64,000 nucleotides of DNA from Varibaculum timonense_A (GCF_027694345.1 NZ_JAQEVU010000006.1:158298-222297); one strand, 5' to 3'. Counted from the first letter of the stretch, positions 26,297 to 34,875 are shown. Numbers and translations: made by a program. Notes: generated by a model not told the origin, from the sequence alone.

Positions 26297-26715
26297 TGGG
26301 AGCGAAAATTAAGAAGGGCGATCTGGTAGAGGTTATTGCTGGCCGTACCAGTGACGAGAAAAAACTAGCTAAGCGCAACGAGCGCCGCGCTGAAAAAGGT
26401 TTGCCCGCCCTTAAACCAGGGGATAAAGGCAAGCAGGGGCGGGTACTAGAGGTATACCGTTCCAGTGACCGCGTACTGGTCGAGGGGGTTAATATCCGCA
26501 CTCACCACACTCGCGCGGGTCAGAACCAGCAGGGACAGGCAACCGGCGGTATCGAATACCGGGAAGCTCCGATTCACATCTCTAATGTGGCGCTAGTTGA
26601 TCCCAAGACCAAGAAGCCTACCCGGGTTGGCTTCCGTGAGGAACAGGCAGAACGCGGAGGACGTCTGCGTACCGTTCGGGTACGTTACGCGAAGCGTTCT
26701 GGGGAGGACATCTAA
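26296..26715 (+). CDS. rplX: large ribosomal subunit protein uL24
   Basis: A 139-residue L24, an early assembly protein of the large subunit. The KOW motif region (KIKKGDLVEVIAGR, GDKGKQGRVLEVY) is present, then NIRTHHTRAGQNQQGQ. It has an insertion of about 20 charged residues (SDEKKLAKRNERRAEKGLPA) inside the KOW domain, longer than in E. coli. The ATG overlaps the rplN stop, and its own stop overlaps rplE. Confidence 0.96.
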   Translation: MGAKIKKGDLVEVIAGRTSDEKKLAKRNERRAEKGLPALKPGDKGKQGRVLEVYRSSDRVLVEGVNIRTHHTRAGQNQQGQATGGIEYREAPIHISNVALVDPKTKKPTRVGFREEQAERGGRLRTVRVRYAKRSGEDI

Positions 26716-27281
26716 TGGCTGAAGAAAAGACTCTAGTTCCGCGCCTAAAAGTGCGTTACCAGGAAGAAATCCGTAATTCTTTGAAAGACAAGTTTGAATA
26801 CGAAAACGTAAACCAGATTCCAGGTCTGGCAAAAGTTGTCGTAAACATGGGTGTAGGCGATGCCTCTCATGACTCCAAACTAATGGAGGGCGCGATTCGT
26901 GACCTGACCGCGATTACCGGACAGAAACCGGTTGTCACTAAGGCACGCAAATCTATCGCCCAGTTCAAACTGCGTGCCGGTCAGCCAATCGGCGCTCACG
27001 TTACCATTCGTGGCGATCGGATGTGGGAGTTCGTAGACCGTTTGGTTTCTACCGCGCTGCCGCGTATCCGTGACTTTAGGGGACTAAGCCCCAAACAGTT
27101 TGATGGTCACGGTAACTACACTTTCGGCTTGACCGAACAGGCCATGTTCCACGAGATTGATCAGGACTCGATTGATCGCGTACGTGGTATGGATATCACT
27201 GTGGTTACCACTGCTAACAGTGATGAAGAAGGTCGAGCACTGCTAAAGTTACTAGGCTTCCCGTTTAAGGAGGAACGTTAA
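26715..27281 (+). CDS. rplE: large ribosomal subunit protein uL5
   Basis: A 188-residue L5, part of the central protuberance that binds 5S rRNA and contacts P-site tRNA. The family blocks VVVNMGVGDA, TGQKPVVTKARKSIA.FKLR, LPRIRDFRG and YTFGLTEQ are all visible. The start overlaps the rplX stop, and its stop overlaps the rpsZ start (TAATG). Confidence 0.97.
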   Translation: MAEEKTLVPRLKVRYQEEIRNSLKDKFEYENVNQIPGLAKVVVNMGVGDASHDSKLMEGAIRDLTAITGQKPVVTKARKSIAQFKLRAGQPIGAHVTIRGDRMWEFVDRLVSTALPRIRDFRGLSPKQFDGHGNYTFGLTEQAMFHEIDQDSIDRVRGMDITVVTTANSDEEGRALLKLLGFPFKEER

Positions 27282-27466
27282 TGGCGAAAACGGCGCTGAA
27301 GAATAAAGCGAATCGTAAGCCGAAGTTCAAAGTACGCGGATACACACGGTGCAACCGCTGCGGACGCCCCCATTCGGTGTATCGCAAGTTTGGACTTTGC
27401 CGTGTTTGCCTGCGTGAGCTCGCTCTGCGGGGCGAACTGCCGGGCGTAACTAAGAGCAGTTGGTAA
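27281..27466 (+). CDS. rpsZ: small ribosomal subunit protein uS14, zinc-binding short form
   Basis: A 61-residue S14 of the short type with four zinc cysteines: CNRCGRPHSVYRKFGLCRVC. AGGAGG precedes the ATG, which overlaps the rplE stop. Actinobacteria often carry a second zinc-free S14 elsewhere for zinc limitation; none is in this window. Confidence 0.97.
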   Translation: MAKTALKNKANRKPKFKVRGYTRCNRCGRPHSVYRKFGLCRVCLRELALRGELPGVTKSSW

Positions 27467-27526
27467 AAACTACTACGTTGCAGGTCTGAAACAGAAACCG
27501 CAGCGAGGAAGGGTTAGAACCCCAAA

Positions 27527-27925
27527 ATGACAATGACAGATCCCATCGCAGATATGCTTACACGTCTGCGTAACGCCAATGCGGCGCATTTGGACACTGT
27601 GTCTATGCCTTCATCAAAAATGAAGGCGGGAATCGCAAAGATTCTAGAAAATGAGGGCTATATAGCCAAGAGTGAAGTCACCGATGCCCGTGTGGGCAAG
27701 ACTCTCACTTTGACCCTGAAATACGGAAGCAAGCGCGAACGGGCAATCACCGGTTGCAAGCGGGTTTCCAAGCCGGGTCTGCGTAAATACGCAAAATCCA
27801 CTCAGTTGCCGAAGGTCATGGGAGGCCTTGGGGTGGCAATTTTGTCCACCTCCTCTGGCCTTATGACTGACCGTCAGGCACAAGACAAAGGCGTAGGCGG
27901 GGAAGTTCTCGCCTACATCTGGTAA
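27527..27925 (+). CDS. rpsH: small ribosomal subunit protein uS8
   Basis: A 132-residue S8. MTMTDPIADMLTRLRNAN and the C-terminal STSSGLMTDRQAQ..GVGGEVLAYIW are diagnostic. It binds the central domain of 16S rRNA, and in E. coli represses the spc operon. The 60-base gap after rpsZ is the largest in this part of the operon and contains GAGGAAGGG before the start. Confidence 0.97.
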   Translation: MTMTDPIADMLTRLRNANAAHLDTVSMPSSKMKAGIAKILENEGYIAKSEVTDARVGKTLTLTLKYGSKRERAITGCKRVSKPGLRKYAKSTQLPKVMGGLGVAILSTSSGLMTDRQAQDKGVGGEVLAYIW

Positions 27926-27940
27926 GGGAGGGAATTAGGA

Positions 27941-28477
27941 ATGTCACGTATTGGCAAGACTCCGATTTCCCTACCGGCAGGTGTGGAAGTAAAAATCGAT
28001 GGCTTGAATGTTTCGGTTAAAGGCCCTAAAGGTCAGCTGGAACGTACTTTTACCGGTGCGCTCACCATTCGTGAAGAGGACGGTAAAATTCTGGTTGATC
28101 GGGTAGAAGAAACTCGTCAGGCTCGCTCTTTGCACGGTCTTACCCGCTCTTTGATTTCCAATATGATTGAGGGTGTAACTAACGGTTTCACCAAAGAAAT
28201 GGAAATCGTGGGGACCGGTTACCGCGTATTGACTCGCGGTAGCGATATTGAGCTGCAGCTAGGCTTCTCGCACCCGGTACCATTTAAAGCTCCCGAAGGA
28301 ATCGAATTTAAGGTTAATAGCGCGCTATCTTTCACTATCTCTGGCATTAGCAAAGAGCTAGTGGGCGAGACCGCCGCGAAGATCCGTAAGATTCGTCCTC
28401 CGGAACCCTATAAGGGCAAAGGTATTCGTTACAAGGGCGAATTCGTTCGTCGCAAGGCCGGAAAGGCGGGTAAGTAA
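27941..28477 (+). CDS. rplF: large ribosomal subunit protein uL6
   Basis: A 178-residue L6, with MSRIGKTPI.LPAGVEV at the N-terminus and the C-terminal signature IRPPEPYKGKGIRYKGE. It lies near the sarcin-ricin loop. AGGGAGG precedes the ATG. It abuts rplR with no gap. Confidence 0.97.
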   Translation: MSRIGKTPISLPAGVEVKIDGLNVSVKGPKGQLERTFTGALTIREEDGKILVDRVEETRQARSLHGLTRSLISNMIEGVTNGFTKEMEIVGTGYRVLTRGSDIELQLGFSHPVPFKAPEGIEFKVNSALSFTISGISKELVGETAAKIRKIRPPEPYKGKGIRYKGEFVRRKAGKAGK

Positions 28478-28849
28478 ATGTCGTATACCCCTAAAGGTAA
28501 AGGCAAATTCGTCGCTCGCAAGCGCCGCCATATTCGGGTTCGTAAACGCGTATATGGTACGGCGCAGCGCCCTCGTCTGGTGGTTACTCGGTCTAACCGC
28601 CACATGGTTGCCCAGGTTGTCAATGACGACTTGGGGCACACCTTGGTTTCAGCTTCCACCTTGGAAGCGGAGCAGCGAGGCGAGAAGATGAAGAAAGTAG
28701 ATGCGGCTCGCCTGGTGGGTGAACGTATCGCCAAGCGTGCCCTAGAGGCAGGCATCACGGCTGTCGTGTTTGATCGCGGCGGCAACAAATATCATGGTCG
28801 CGTCGCCGCGGTGGCTGAAGGTGCCCGCGATGGCGGTCTGAAGCTGTAG
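28478..28849 (+). CDS. rplR: large ribosomal subunit protein uL18
   Basis: A 123-residue L18, a 5S rRNA-binding protein. The basic N-terminus, RPRLVVTRSNRHMVAQVV, and the C-terminal VVFDRGGNKYHGRVAAVAEGARDGGL identify it. Translation is directly coupled to rplF, whose stop is adjacent. Confidence 0.97.
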   Translation: MSYTPKGKGKFVARKRRHIRVRKRVYGTAQRPRLVVTRSNRHMVAQVVNDDLGHTLVSASTLEAEQRGEKMKKVDAARLVGERIAKRALEAGITAVVFDRGGNKYHGRVAAVAEGARDGGLKL

Positions 28850-28864
28850 AGGAGAGGGAAAATA

Positions 28865-29554
28865 ATGGCTGAAGAAAATAAAAACGCCGATTCCCGGGAA
28901 TCCCGTGGCAAAGGCCGCGAAGACCGGGGGCGTAAGGGCCGCCGCGACAATCGTCGTGAGCAGGAAAAGAATCAGTATTTAGAGCGCGTAGTTACCATTA
29001 ACCGTGTTTCTAAAGTAGTTAAGGGCGGACGTCGTTTCGCTTTCACCGCTCTGGTAGTAGTCGGTGATGGTGAAGGCATGGTCGGTGTCGGATACGGTAA
29101 GGCTAAAGAGGTTCCCCAAGCTATTTCCAAGGGCGTGGAGGACGCGAAGAAGAACTTCTTCCAAGTACCGATGATTGGGCGCACTATCACTCACGTGGTA
29201 CAGGGTGAGAAAGCTGCTGGCGTGGTTTTGCTTCGTCCTGCTTCTCCCGGTACCGGGGTAATCGCCGGTGGTCCGGTACGTGCAATCATGGAATGCGCGG
29301 GCGTTCATGACGTGCTAACCAAGTCTTTGGGTAGCGCTAATGCTTTGAACATCGTGCAGGCTACGGTGGCTGCTCTGAAGATGCTGCAGCGTCCGGAAGA
29401 GGTTGCGGCTCGCCGTGGACTTCCGGTTGAACGGGTTGTTCCCGAGGCAATGTTGCGGGCTCAAGCTGAGGCTCGCGCCGAGAAAGCTGAAAAGGCTAAA
29501 AAGGACGAGGCGGAGAAAGCCGCTGACGGGGTAGCTGAAGAGGTGAATGCCTGA
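28865..29554 (+). CDS. rpsE: small ribosomal subunit protein uS5
   Basis: A 229-residue S5 with the double-stranded-RNA-binding-like domain (LERVVTINRVSKVVKGGRRF) and the conserved GVGYGKAKEVP and GPVRAIME.AGVHD blocks. The N-terminus carries an about 40-residue Arg/Lys/Glu/Asp-rich extension and the C-terminus a Lys/Ala/Glu-rich helix, both common in actinobacterial S5. AGAGGAGAGGG precedes the ATG. Confidence 0.97.
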   Translation: MAEENKNADSRESRGKGREDRGRKGRRDNRREQEKNQYLERVVTINRVSKVVKGGRRFAFTALVVVGDGEGMVGVGYGKAKEVPQAISKGVEDAKKNFFQVPMIGRTITHVVQGEKAAGVVLLRPASPGTGVIAGGPVRAIMECAGVHDVLTKSLGSANALNIVQATVAALKMLQRPEEVAARRGLPVERVVPEAMLRAQAEARAEKAEKAKKDEAEKAADGVAEEVNA

Positions 29555-29736
29555 TGAGTAAGCTGAAAATCACCCAGGTTAAAGGTTTGGTGAATACCAA
29601 CCAGAATCAGCGGCGCGTTATGCAATCGCTGGGTCTGCGCAAGATTCGTCACAGTGTGGAGCATCAAGATAATCCGGCTATTCGTGGTCAGATTCGTAAA
29701 GTTGCCCACTTGGTGCAGGTAGAGGAGATTGGTTAA
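29554..29736 (+). CDS. rpmD: large ribosomal subunit protein uL30
   Basis: A 60-residue L30: LKITQVKGLVNTNQNQR, then LGLRKIRHSVEHQDNPAIRGQI. It starts with an ATG that overlaps the rpsE TGA and ends overlapping rplO, consistent with a continuous operon. Confidence 0.96.
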   Translation: MSKLKITQVKGLVNTNQNQRRVMQSLGLRKIRHSVEHQDNPAIRGQIRKVAHLVQVEEIG

Positions 29737-30233
29737 TGGCTGAAGATACTAAGGTAACCGAGGCAGAGGAGACCACTAAAGAGGGCGTGATTCGGCTTCA
29801 CGATTTGCGTCCAGCTCCCGGAGCTAATAAGCGTCGTAAGCGCGTGGGTCGCGGTGAAGGTTCACAGGGTAAGACTGCTGGGCGTGGTACTAAAGGTACG
29901 GGAGCTCGCAAGAACGTTCATCCTCGCTTCGAGGGTGGTCAGATGCCTTTGCATATGCGCCTACCGAAGCTGCGCGGATTCAAGAACCCCTTCGCTACTG
30001 TCTATCAGGTAGTGAACCTGGATCGCCTCCAAGACCTTTTCCCTGAAGGGGGAGCGGTTACGGTTGATGATTTAGTTTCCAAGGGAGCGGTTCGCAAGAA
30101 CTCTTTGGTTAAGGTTCTGGGCACTGGGGAAATCTCGGTGAAACTGGAGCTAATCGTAGATGCTTGGTCTGCTTCAGCTAAAGAGAAGATTGAAGCTGCC
30201 GGCGGTTCGCTGAGCAAGCGCGAGCAAGATTAA
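29736..30233 (+). CDS. rplO: large ribosomal subunit protein uL15
   Basis: A 165-residue L15 with the conserved block LRPAPGANKRRKRVGRGEGS and the glycine-rich GKTAGRGTKGTGARKN; the C-terminal region contains VDAWSASAKEKIEAAGGS. About 16 extra residues precede the usual start region. It is the last gene of this block: a terminator-like hairpin, interrupted by the assembly gap, follows within 70 bases. Confidence 0.96.
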   Translation: MAEDTKVTEAEETTKEGVIRLHDLRPAPGANKRRKRVGRGEGSQGKTAGRGTKGTGARKNVHPRFEGGQMPLHMRLPKLRGFKNPFATVYQVVNLDRLQDLFPEGGAVTVDDLVSKGAVRKNSLVKVLGTGEISVKLELIVDAWSASAKEKIEAAGGSLSKREQD

Positions 30234-30298
30234 TTGTTCTAGTCTGCTCTTTGAGCTGTAGCTTTAAGGGTTTAGCTAGATTTAAATCTATATAGATT

Positions 30299-30351
30299 AA
30301 TAGTTTCGGGGGGGGGGGGGGGGGGNNNNNNNNNNCCCGAAACTATTTTTC
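30299..30351 (+). terminator. probable spc-operon terminator interrupted by a scaffold gap
   Basis: AATAGTTTCGGG (30299-30310) and CCCGAAACTATT (30336-30347) are perfect reverse complements, followed by TTTT. Between them are further Gs (18 in total, 30308-30325) and ten Ns. The simplest reading is an intrinsic terminator with a G/C-only stem that the sequencer or assembler could not resolve. The G-run length is not trustworthy. Confidence 0.7.
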
Positions 30352-30537
30352 TGGGCTAATGCCCATTTTTCTAGCGTGATGCTCAATTTGGGGTTTGTAA
30401 ACCCATTTCTAATTTTTTCTGCTTTGCCTATTTCGGAAGCGCACAATTCGGGTATTAGCCCTATATTTTATCTTTTGACCAGTAAGTGCCGGGCATTGGG
30501 AATAGGGCAGTGATTTATGACTCGCTTTTATCAAGGA

Positions 30538-30569
30538 TTGACACCTGGTAGTTGTCGGCATTTATACTC
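30538..30569 (+). promoter_or_regulatory. candidate promoter for the peptidase-like gene
   Basis: TTGACA (30538-30543) matches the consensus -35, and TATACT (30563-30568) matches a -10 box; the gap is 19 bases, slightly long. The next gene starts 75 bases downstream with an AGGAGATATA site before its GTG. Recognised by eye only. Confidence 0.45.
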
Positions 30570-30642
30570 GAAACATATTTGTTACTAAATCGTTATATGT
30601 CGGCGGCGCAAACAAACGGCGACATGACCCTCAGGAGATATA

Positions 30643-31284
30643 GTGCGTAAAACCTGGTTGATGGCACCAATCGTGGTTATGGCAGCTTTGGGATTAGTAG
30701 CTGCCGATTCTGTTCATCCTTCGGCTGGCGCTAACAGTACCAGTGTGAACGTTTCGCAACTAGCCAGCAATATGTTGCAGGAAAATCTTTACAACCAGGC
30801 TGTTTCTGTTGATGAAGATGTCAAGCTTCCTTCCAGTAAGGTAAACGCTAGTTCCGCGGGAGTTTCCACCACCCTTCTTAGCGACAGTTCGGATACTGCC
30901 TTGCCCCAAGCTCAGACCCCCAACTGTGTTCCCCCTAGCGGTGATCCCCGGGTACAGGCCTGGCCGCGCCAAGTACGCACTATGATTTCCCAGCGTTTTG
31001 GGGTTACCAATATCGGTGGTTTTCGCCCCGGAGATTCTCGCGATCACGGTAAAGGTCTCGCTCTTGACGTGATGGTTCCCGTTTCAAGCGCTTTGGGAGA
31101 CACCATTGCCAACTGGGCAATTAGTAACAGCCAAGATTTGAATGTGAAATATGTAATCTGGAAGCAAAAAATCTGGATGCCTGGACGCAGCTGGCAGGGG
31201 ATGGAAAACCGGGGCTCTGTCACTGCTAATCACTTTGATCACGTACATATTAGCTTCAACGCTGGCTCTGGTCGTTGTCTCTAG
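30643..31284 (+). CDS. secreted M15-like (ARB_07466-type) peptidase-fold protein
   Basis: A 213-residue exported protein, starting at a GTG after CAGGAGATATA. Residues 1-30 form a signal peptide (cut near PSAGA). A Ser/Val-rich linker runs to about residue 95. The C-terminal domain (about 96-213) has the HGKGLALD (His135, Asp142) and HFDHVHI (His197, His200, His202) pattern of the M15/LAS-like domain found at the C-terminus of ARB_07466-type proteins. A cell-wall peptide-cleaving role is plausible but not certain. It sits between rplO and secY, which are normally neighbours. Confidence 0.7.
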   Translation: MRKTWLMAPIVVMAALGLVAADSVHPSAGANSTSVNVSQLASNMLQENLYNQAVSVDEDVKLPSSKVNASSAGVSTTLLSDSSDTALPQAQTPNCVPPSGDPRVQAWPRQVRTMISQRFGVTNIGGFRPGDSRDHGKGLALDVMVPVSSALGDTIANWAISNSQDLNVKYVIWKQKIWMPGRSWQGMENRGSVTANHFDHVHISFNAGSGRCL

Positions 31285-31517
31285 CTTGGGTTTTAGGCTC
31301 TAGCGTCAGTTTTTATACCAATCACCTACGCTGGTACTTAACCTTGCACCTGCCCTTAAAAATCTAAGACAGTATTCCCTCAAAAACTTACGACCCTCGA
31401 ATCTTATTCCAGGCATTAAGCTTTGCATGTGCTATTAGAGGGCAAAATTGTGTAGGCTACTAAGGGTTAAAGAATCTTCTTTTATATGCCCTTAAAAGAC
31501 ATAGTGCTGGAGGCAGT

Positions 31518-32810
31518 TTGCTTAGCGTATTCGTACAGGCGTTCAAAACGCCCGATCTTAGGAAAAAGCTCCTGTTCACCTTGGCGATTATGGCGCTGTA
31601 TCGGGTTGGTTCCCATATTCCCTCACCGGGAGTGAACTATCCGAACCTACAGGCCTGCCTGAAAAATAATGAACAGAATGGTCTACTCGACTTGGTGAAC
31701 CTGTTCTCTGGGGGAGCGCTACTGTCTCTGTCCGTATTCGCCATGGGGATTATGCCCTATATTACGGCCTCAATTATTATCCAGCTGATGCGAGTGGTTA
31801 TTCCCCGCTTCGAGGATCTTCACCGCGAGGGTCAAGCCGGAAAAGCTAAAATGACCCAGTACACCCGCTACCTGACCATCGGATTGGGGGTGCTGCAATC
31901 GGTAACCATCATCTACATGGCTCGTTCCGGGCAGTTGCTACAGGGATGCTCTCCCTCTAAACCCATCATTCCTGACGAATCAGCGATTAACTATCTGATA
32001 ATGATGGTAACCATGACTGCTGGTACCGGTCTGATCATGTGGCTGGCAGAGCTAATCACTGAAAATGGTATCGGTAACGGTATGTCCTTGCTGATTTTCA
32101 CCGGCATTGTGGCAAATATGCCCGCCCACCTGCAATCCATTGGGGCTTCCGGCGGAGTTTGGAAAGTCCTAGTTATTCTTGCCCTGGTTGCCCTGATTAC
32201 CCTGGCAATCGTGTTCGTGGAACAGGCTCAACGCCGCATCCCCGTGCAGTACGCTAAACGAATGGTGGGTCGGCGGATGGTCGGCGGTTCTACCACCTAT
32301 ATCCCCATGAAAATCAATATGTCGGGGGTTATCCCGGTAATTTTCGCTGCTTCGCTGCTCGCTATGCCGCAAATGATTTCCCGCTTCGGTAAACCCGATG
32401 CCGGTTGGGTTAGATGGATAAACGACAATTTCCAGCACGACTCCCTGCTGTATCTGATTTGCTACGCGCTGTTGGTATTGGGATTCGCATTTTTCTACAC
32501 TCAAATCACCTTCAACCCCGAGGAAATCGCCGACAATATGAAGAAGTACGGTGGCTTTATCCCCGGTATTCGGGCTGGGGCTCCCACTGCCGACTATTTG
32601 CACTACGTGATTAGTCGGATTACCAGTGCCGGTGCTCTTTACCTGGTGATAGTCGCTATGGTTCCGATTGTGGCGTTGATTCCGCTTAAAGTCACCCAGT
32701 TGCCTTTCGGGGGAACCACGCTGTTGATTATGGTGGGCGTAGGTCTACAGACGGTACAGCAGATTGATGCTCAGTTGCAGCAGCATCACTATGAAGGATT
32801 CCTCAAATGA
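31518..32810 (+). CDS. secY: protein translocase subunit SecY
   Basis: A 430-residue channel subunit of the Sec translocase with ten predicted membrane helices. The N-terminus LSVFVQAFKTPDLRKKLLFT and the loop RRIPVQYAKRM are typical. The start is a TTG with GGAGG four bases upstream, and begins where other actinobacterial SecY proteins do. The gene overlaps adk by 4 bases. The 233-base gap upstream contains nothing recognisable apart from AT-rich promoter-like sequence, and separates it from the inserted peptidase gene. Confidence 0.97.
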   Translation: MLSVFVQAFKTPDLRKKLLFTLAIMALYRVGSHIPSPGVNYPNLQACLKNNEQNGLLDLVNLFSGGALLSLSVFAMGIMPYITASIIIQLMRVVIPRFEDLHREGQAGKAKMTQYTRYLTIGLGVLQSVTIIYMARSGQLLQGCSPSKPIIPDESAINYLIMMVTMTAGTGLIMWLAELITENGIGNGMSLLIFTGIVANMPAHLQSIGASGGVWKVLVILALVALITLAIVFVEQAQRRIPVQYAKRMVGRRMVGGSTTYIPMKINMSGVIPVIFAASLLAMPQMISRFGKPDAGWVRWINDNFQHDSLLYLICYALLVLGFAFFYTQITFNPEEIADNMKKYGGFIPGIRAGAPTADYLHYVISRITSAGALYLVIVAMVPIVALIPLKVTQLPFGGTTLLIMVGVGLQTVQQIDAQLQQHHYEGFLK

Positions 32811-33373
32811 TTAAGCGTCTAGTTATTCTGGGTGCTCCGGGTGCTGGTAAAGGTACTCAAGCGCGTAGGATTTGCGAACTGCTAGATATTCCCACTTTCT
32901 CCACGGGGGCGATGCTGCGTGCCCAGATGCAGGAAGGTACAGAGCTAGGTATTAAAGCAAAAGAGCTAATCAACCGGGGGGAGCTAGTCCCGGATTCAAT
33001 AATCAGCTCTCTGGTGGAATCTGAGCTGAAATCTGAGCGTTTTAGCCGAGGCTTCCTAGCTGATGGGTATCCGCGAAATCTGGAACAGGCTCATTTTATG
33101 GACAGCGTTCTTAAGGATTTAGATACGCAGCTAGATGCGGTTATCAACCTGGATGTAGATTTAGAGGACGTTGTCGGCAGGTTACTCAAGCGCGCCGAGA
33201 TTGAACACCGCTCTGACGATACCGAACCGGTGATTCGCCGCCGCCTGCAGGTTTATCATGAACAAACCGAGCCGCTAGTGCGTTACTACCGCGAGGCAAA
33301 GTTGCTGATAAATATTGACGGAAACGGCAGTATCGACCAGGTTTGGGATTGCATCAAATCCAAGCTTAGCTAG
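32807..33373 (+). CDS. adk: adenylate kinase
   Basis: A 188-residue adenylate kinase interconverting ATP, ADP and AMP. P-loop GAPGAGKGTQA (residues 8-18), the AMP-binding STGAMLR, the FLADGYPRNLEQA block and a short lid (about 126-136) without zinc cysteines identify the short actinobacterial form. The ATG overlaps the secY stop (ATGA), so translation is coupled. map follows 29 bases later. Confidence 0.97.
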   Translation: MIKRLVILGAPGAGKGTQARRICELLDIPTFSTGAMLRAQMQEGTELGIKAKELINRGELVPDSIISSLVESELKSERFSRGFLADGYPRNLEQAHFMDSVLKDLDTQLDAVINLDVDLEDVVGRLLKRAEIEHRSDDTEPVIRRRLQVYHEQTEPLVRYYREAKLLINIDGNGSIDQVWDCIKSKLS

Positions 33374-33402
33374 AGATGTGTTAAGGACAGAAAGAAGCAC
33401 CT

Positions 33403-34296
33403 ATGCTTTTTCGGCGGGGGATTGAGATAAAAAATCGCACCCAGCTGGGGTATATGCGCCAGGCAGCGTTGGTCGTTAATCAGATTCATGAGGCCGTGTG
33501 GCAGACAGCAAAAGCCGGAGTTACTCCCCGTGAAATAGACGAGATTTCCGCGCAGATAATCGCAGATAATAATGCCAAATCCAATTTTCTTGGCTACTAC
33601 GATTACCCCGCAACTATCTGTATCTCGGTAAATGACACGGTAGTGCATGGTATTCCGGATAGCACTCCCTTTGAAGTTGGCGATTTGGTCAGTTTTGATT
33701 GCGGATGCTACCTGGAAAAAGATGGTAAACAGTGGCACGGGGATTCTGCCTTTTCGGTGATTATCGGGGAAGAACCAGCCCCGCAGCCAACACCCTCAAT
33801 CTCGGCACACAGCTACCCCACCTCCTCTAAAAAAGAGCAGCTATTGGAAATCACCCGGAGGAGTACCTGGGCAGGGGTAGCAGCTATGGCTCGTCCTCGT
33901 GCCCGGGTGAACGATATTGGGGCTGCGATAGAGGACGAGGTTGATGCCTTTGCGGAAACTTCCGGCTGGACTGTGGGAATAGTTGAAGAGTTCACTGGGC
34001 ATGGAATCGGTACTGCCATGCATCAGCCGCCCGATGTGTTTAACTTTCGGGCTGCGGGACGTTCAGCGGCCATAAAACCCGGAATGGTGTTGTGTGTGGA
34101 GCCGATTTTTACTTGTGGCTCTAATCAGGTCACTACTCTTGCCGATGGTTGGACGGTTAAAACTGTTGATCACTCATTGGCGTGCCACTGGGAGGCGCAG
34201 GTTGCGGTACTTGAGGAGGGAATCTGTGTCCTTAACCAACCGGATTGTGGCGAGGACGCATTGGCGCCTTTTGGGGTTAAACCTGTACGGATTTAG
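33403..34296 (+). CDS. map: methionine aminopeptidase, type I
   Basis: A 297-residue enzyme that removes N-terminal methionine from new proteins. The metal ligands are visible as the two Asp in SFDCGCYLEKDGKQWHGDSAF, His in EEFTGHGIG and Glu in VLCVEPIF and HWEAQVAV; the substrate-binding His in VVHGIP is also present. A Pro/Ser-rich insertion (EEPAPQPTPSISAHSYPTSSKK, about residues 125-147) is longer than in typical members. The ATG at 33403 follows AAGGACAGAAAG. Confidence 0.95.
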   Translation: MLFRRGIEIKNRTQLGYMRQAALVVNQIHEAVWQTAKAGVTPREIDEISAQIIADNNAKSNFLGYYDYPATICISVNDTVVHGIPDSTPFEVGDLVSFDCGCYLEKDGKQWHGDSAFSVIIGEEPAPQPTPSISAHSYPTSSKKEQLLEITRRSTWAGVAAMARPRARVNDIGAAIEDEVDAFAETSGWTVGIVEEFTGHGIGTAMHQPPDVFNFRAAGRSAAIKPGMVLCVEPIFTCGSNQVTTLADGWTVKTVDHSLACHWEAQVAVLEEGICVLNQPDCGEDALAPFGVKPVRI

Positions 34297-34407
34297 GGTT
34301 AGGGTTGTCTTTTTGTGAACATTGCAAATAGACAGGCGCTAAGCGCCCTTTGCGTGACGGATTTAACCCTCTGTCAGCTTTAGCTTTGTCCTGTTACTAA
34401 CGTAAAG

Positions 34408-34446
34408 TTGTTTATTGGGTTTGTGGCTAGGGGGTATATTATACCC
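34408..34446 (+). promoter_or_regulatory. candidate infA-rpmJ-rpsM operon promoter region
   Basis: Between map and infA lies an AT-rich palindrome GGGTATA-T-TATACCC (34432-34446), which contains -10-like TATATT/TATTAT. TTGGGT (34415-34420) lies 16 bases upstream of TATTAT as a poor -35. The palindrome could equally be an operator. infA starts 38 bases downstream. Confidence 0.4.
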
Positions 34447-34484
34447 ACTGGTCATCCTGTGTGGACAAGGTTAGTGAAGGATAA

Positions 34485-34706
34485 ATGGCTAAAAAAGAAG
34501 GCGTTGTAGAGGTCGAAGGCACCGTTGTAGAGGCACTTCCGAATGCTTATTTTCGGGTAGAGCTCGAGAATGGTCACAAAGTGCTTGCGCACATTTCGGG
34601 CAAAATGCGTCAGCATTATATCCGAATCTTACCGGAAGATCGCGTGGTAGTAGAGCTTAGTCCCTACGATTTGTCGCGCGGTCGAATCGTCTACCGATAC
34701 AAGTAA
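34485..34706 (+). CDS. infA: translation initiation factor IF-1
   Basis: A 73-residue IF-1, an OB-fold protein that binds the ribosomal A site during initiation. MAKKEGVVEVEGTVVEALPNAYFRVELENGH and ILPEDRVVVELSPYDLSRGRIVYRYK are diagnostic. GTGAAGGATAA precedes the ATG. rpmJ follows 43 bases later. Confidence 0.98.
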   Translation: MAKKEGVVEVEGTVVEALPNAYFRVELENGHKVLAHISGKMRQHYIRILPEDRVVVELSPYDLSRGRIVYRYK

Positions 34707-34749
34707 AACAGTATTGGCGGTGGATATTCCCACTGCGTAGAGGAAAATT

Positions 34750-34863
34750 ATGAAGGTTAAACCTAGCGTTAAGAAGATCTGTGAGAAATGCAAGGTGATT
34801 CGTCGCCACGGCGTTGTCATGGTGATTTGTGAGAACCCTCGGCATAAGCAGCGTCAAGGCTAG
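34750..34863 (+). CDS. rpmJ: large ribosomal subunit protein bL36, zinc-binding form
   Basis: A 37-residue protein beginning MKVKPSVKKICEKCK and ending NPRHKQRQG. Zinc ligands are CEKC, then Cys27 and His32. The gene is short enough to be missed by length-limited calling. It lies in the usual place between infA and rpsM. AGAGGAAAATT precedes the ATG. Confidence 0.96.
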   Translation: MKVKPSVKKICEKCKVIRRHGVVMVICENPRHKQRQG

Positions 34864-34875
34864 CTGAGATGACAG

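Larger units (their letters stand above)
30234..30642 (+). other. gene-free region with a poly-G run and assembly gap
   Basis: A 409-base non-coding region after rplO. It contains an 18-G run, ten Ns (30326-30335) and the other arm of a hairpin (separate entry). The remaining sequence to 30642 is AT-rich. TTGACAC (30538-30544) followed by TATACTC (30563-30569), about 18 bases apart, is a reasonable promoter for the downstream peptidase-like gene. Confidence 0.6.

Noticed and set aside
34432..34446. GGGTATATTATACCC palindrome as a proven operator
   Set aside because: It overlaps a -10-like sequence and could be simple promoter symmetry; no regulator or second copy supports an operator, so it is listed only as promoter region.
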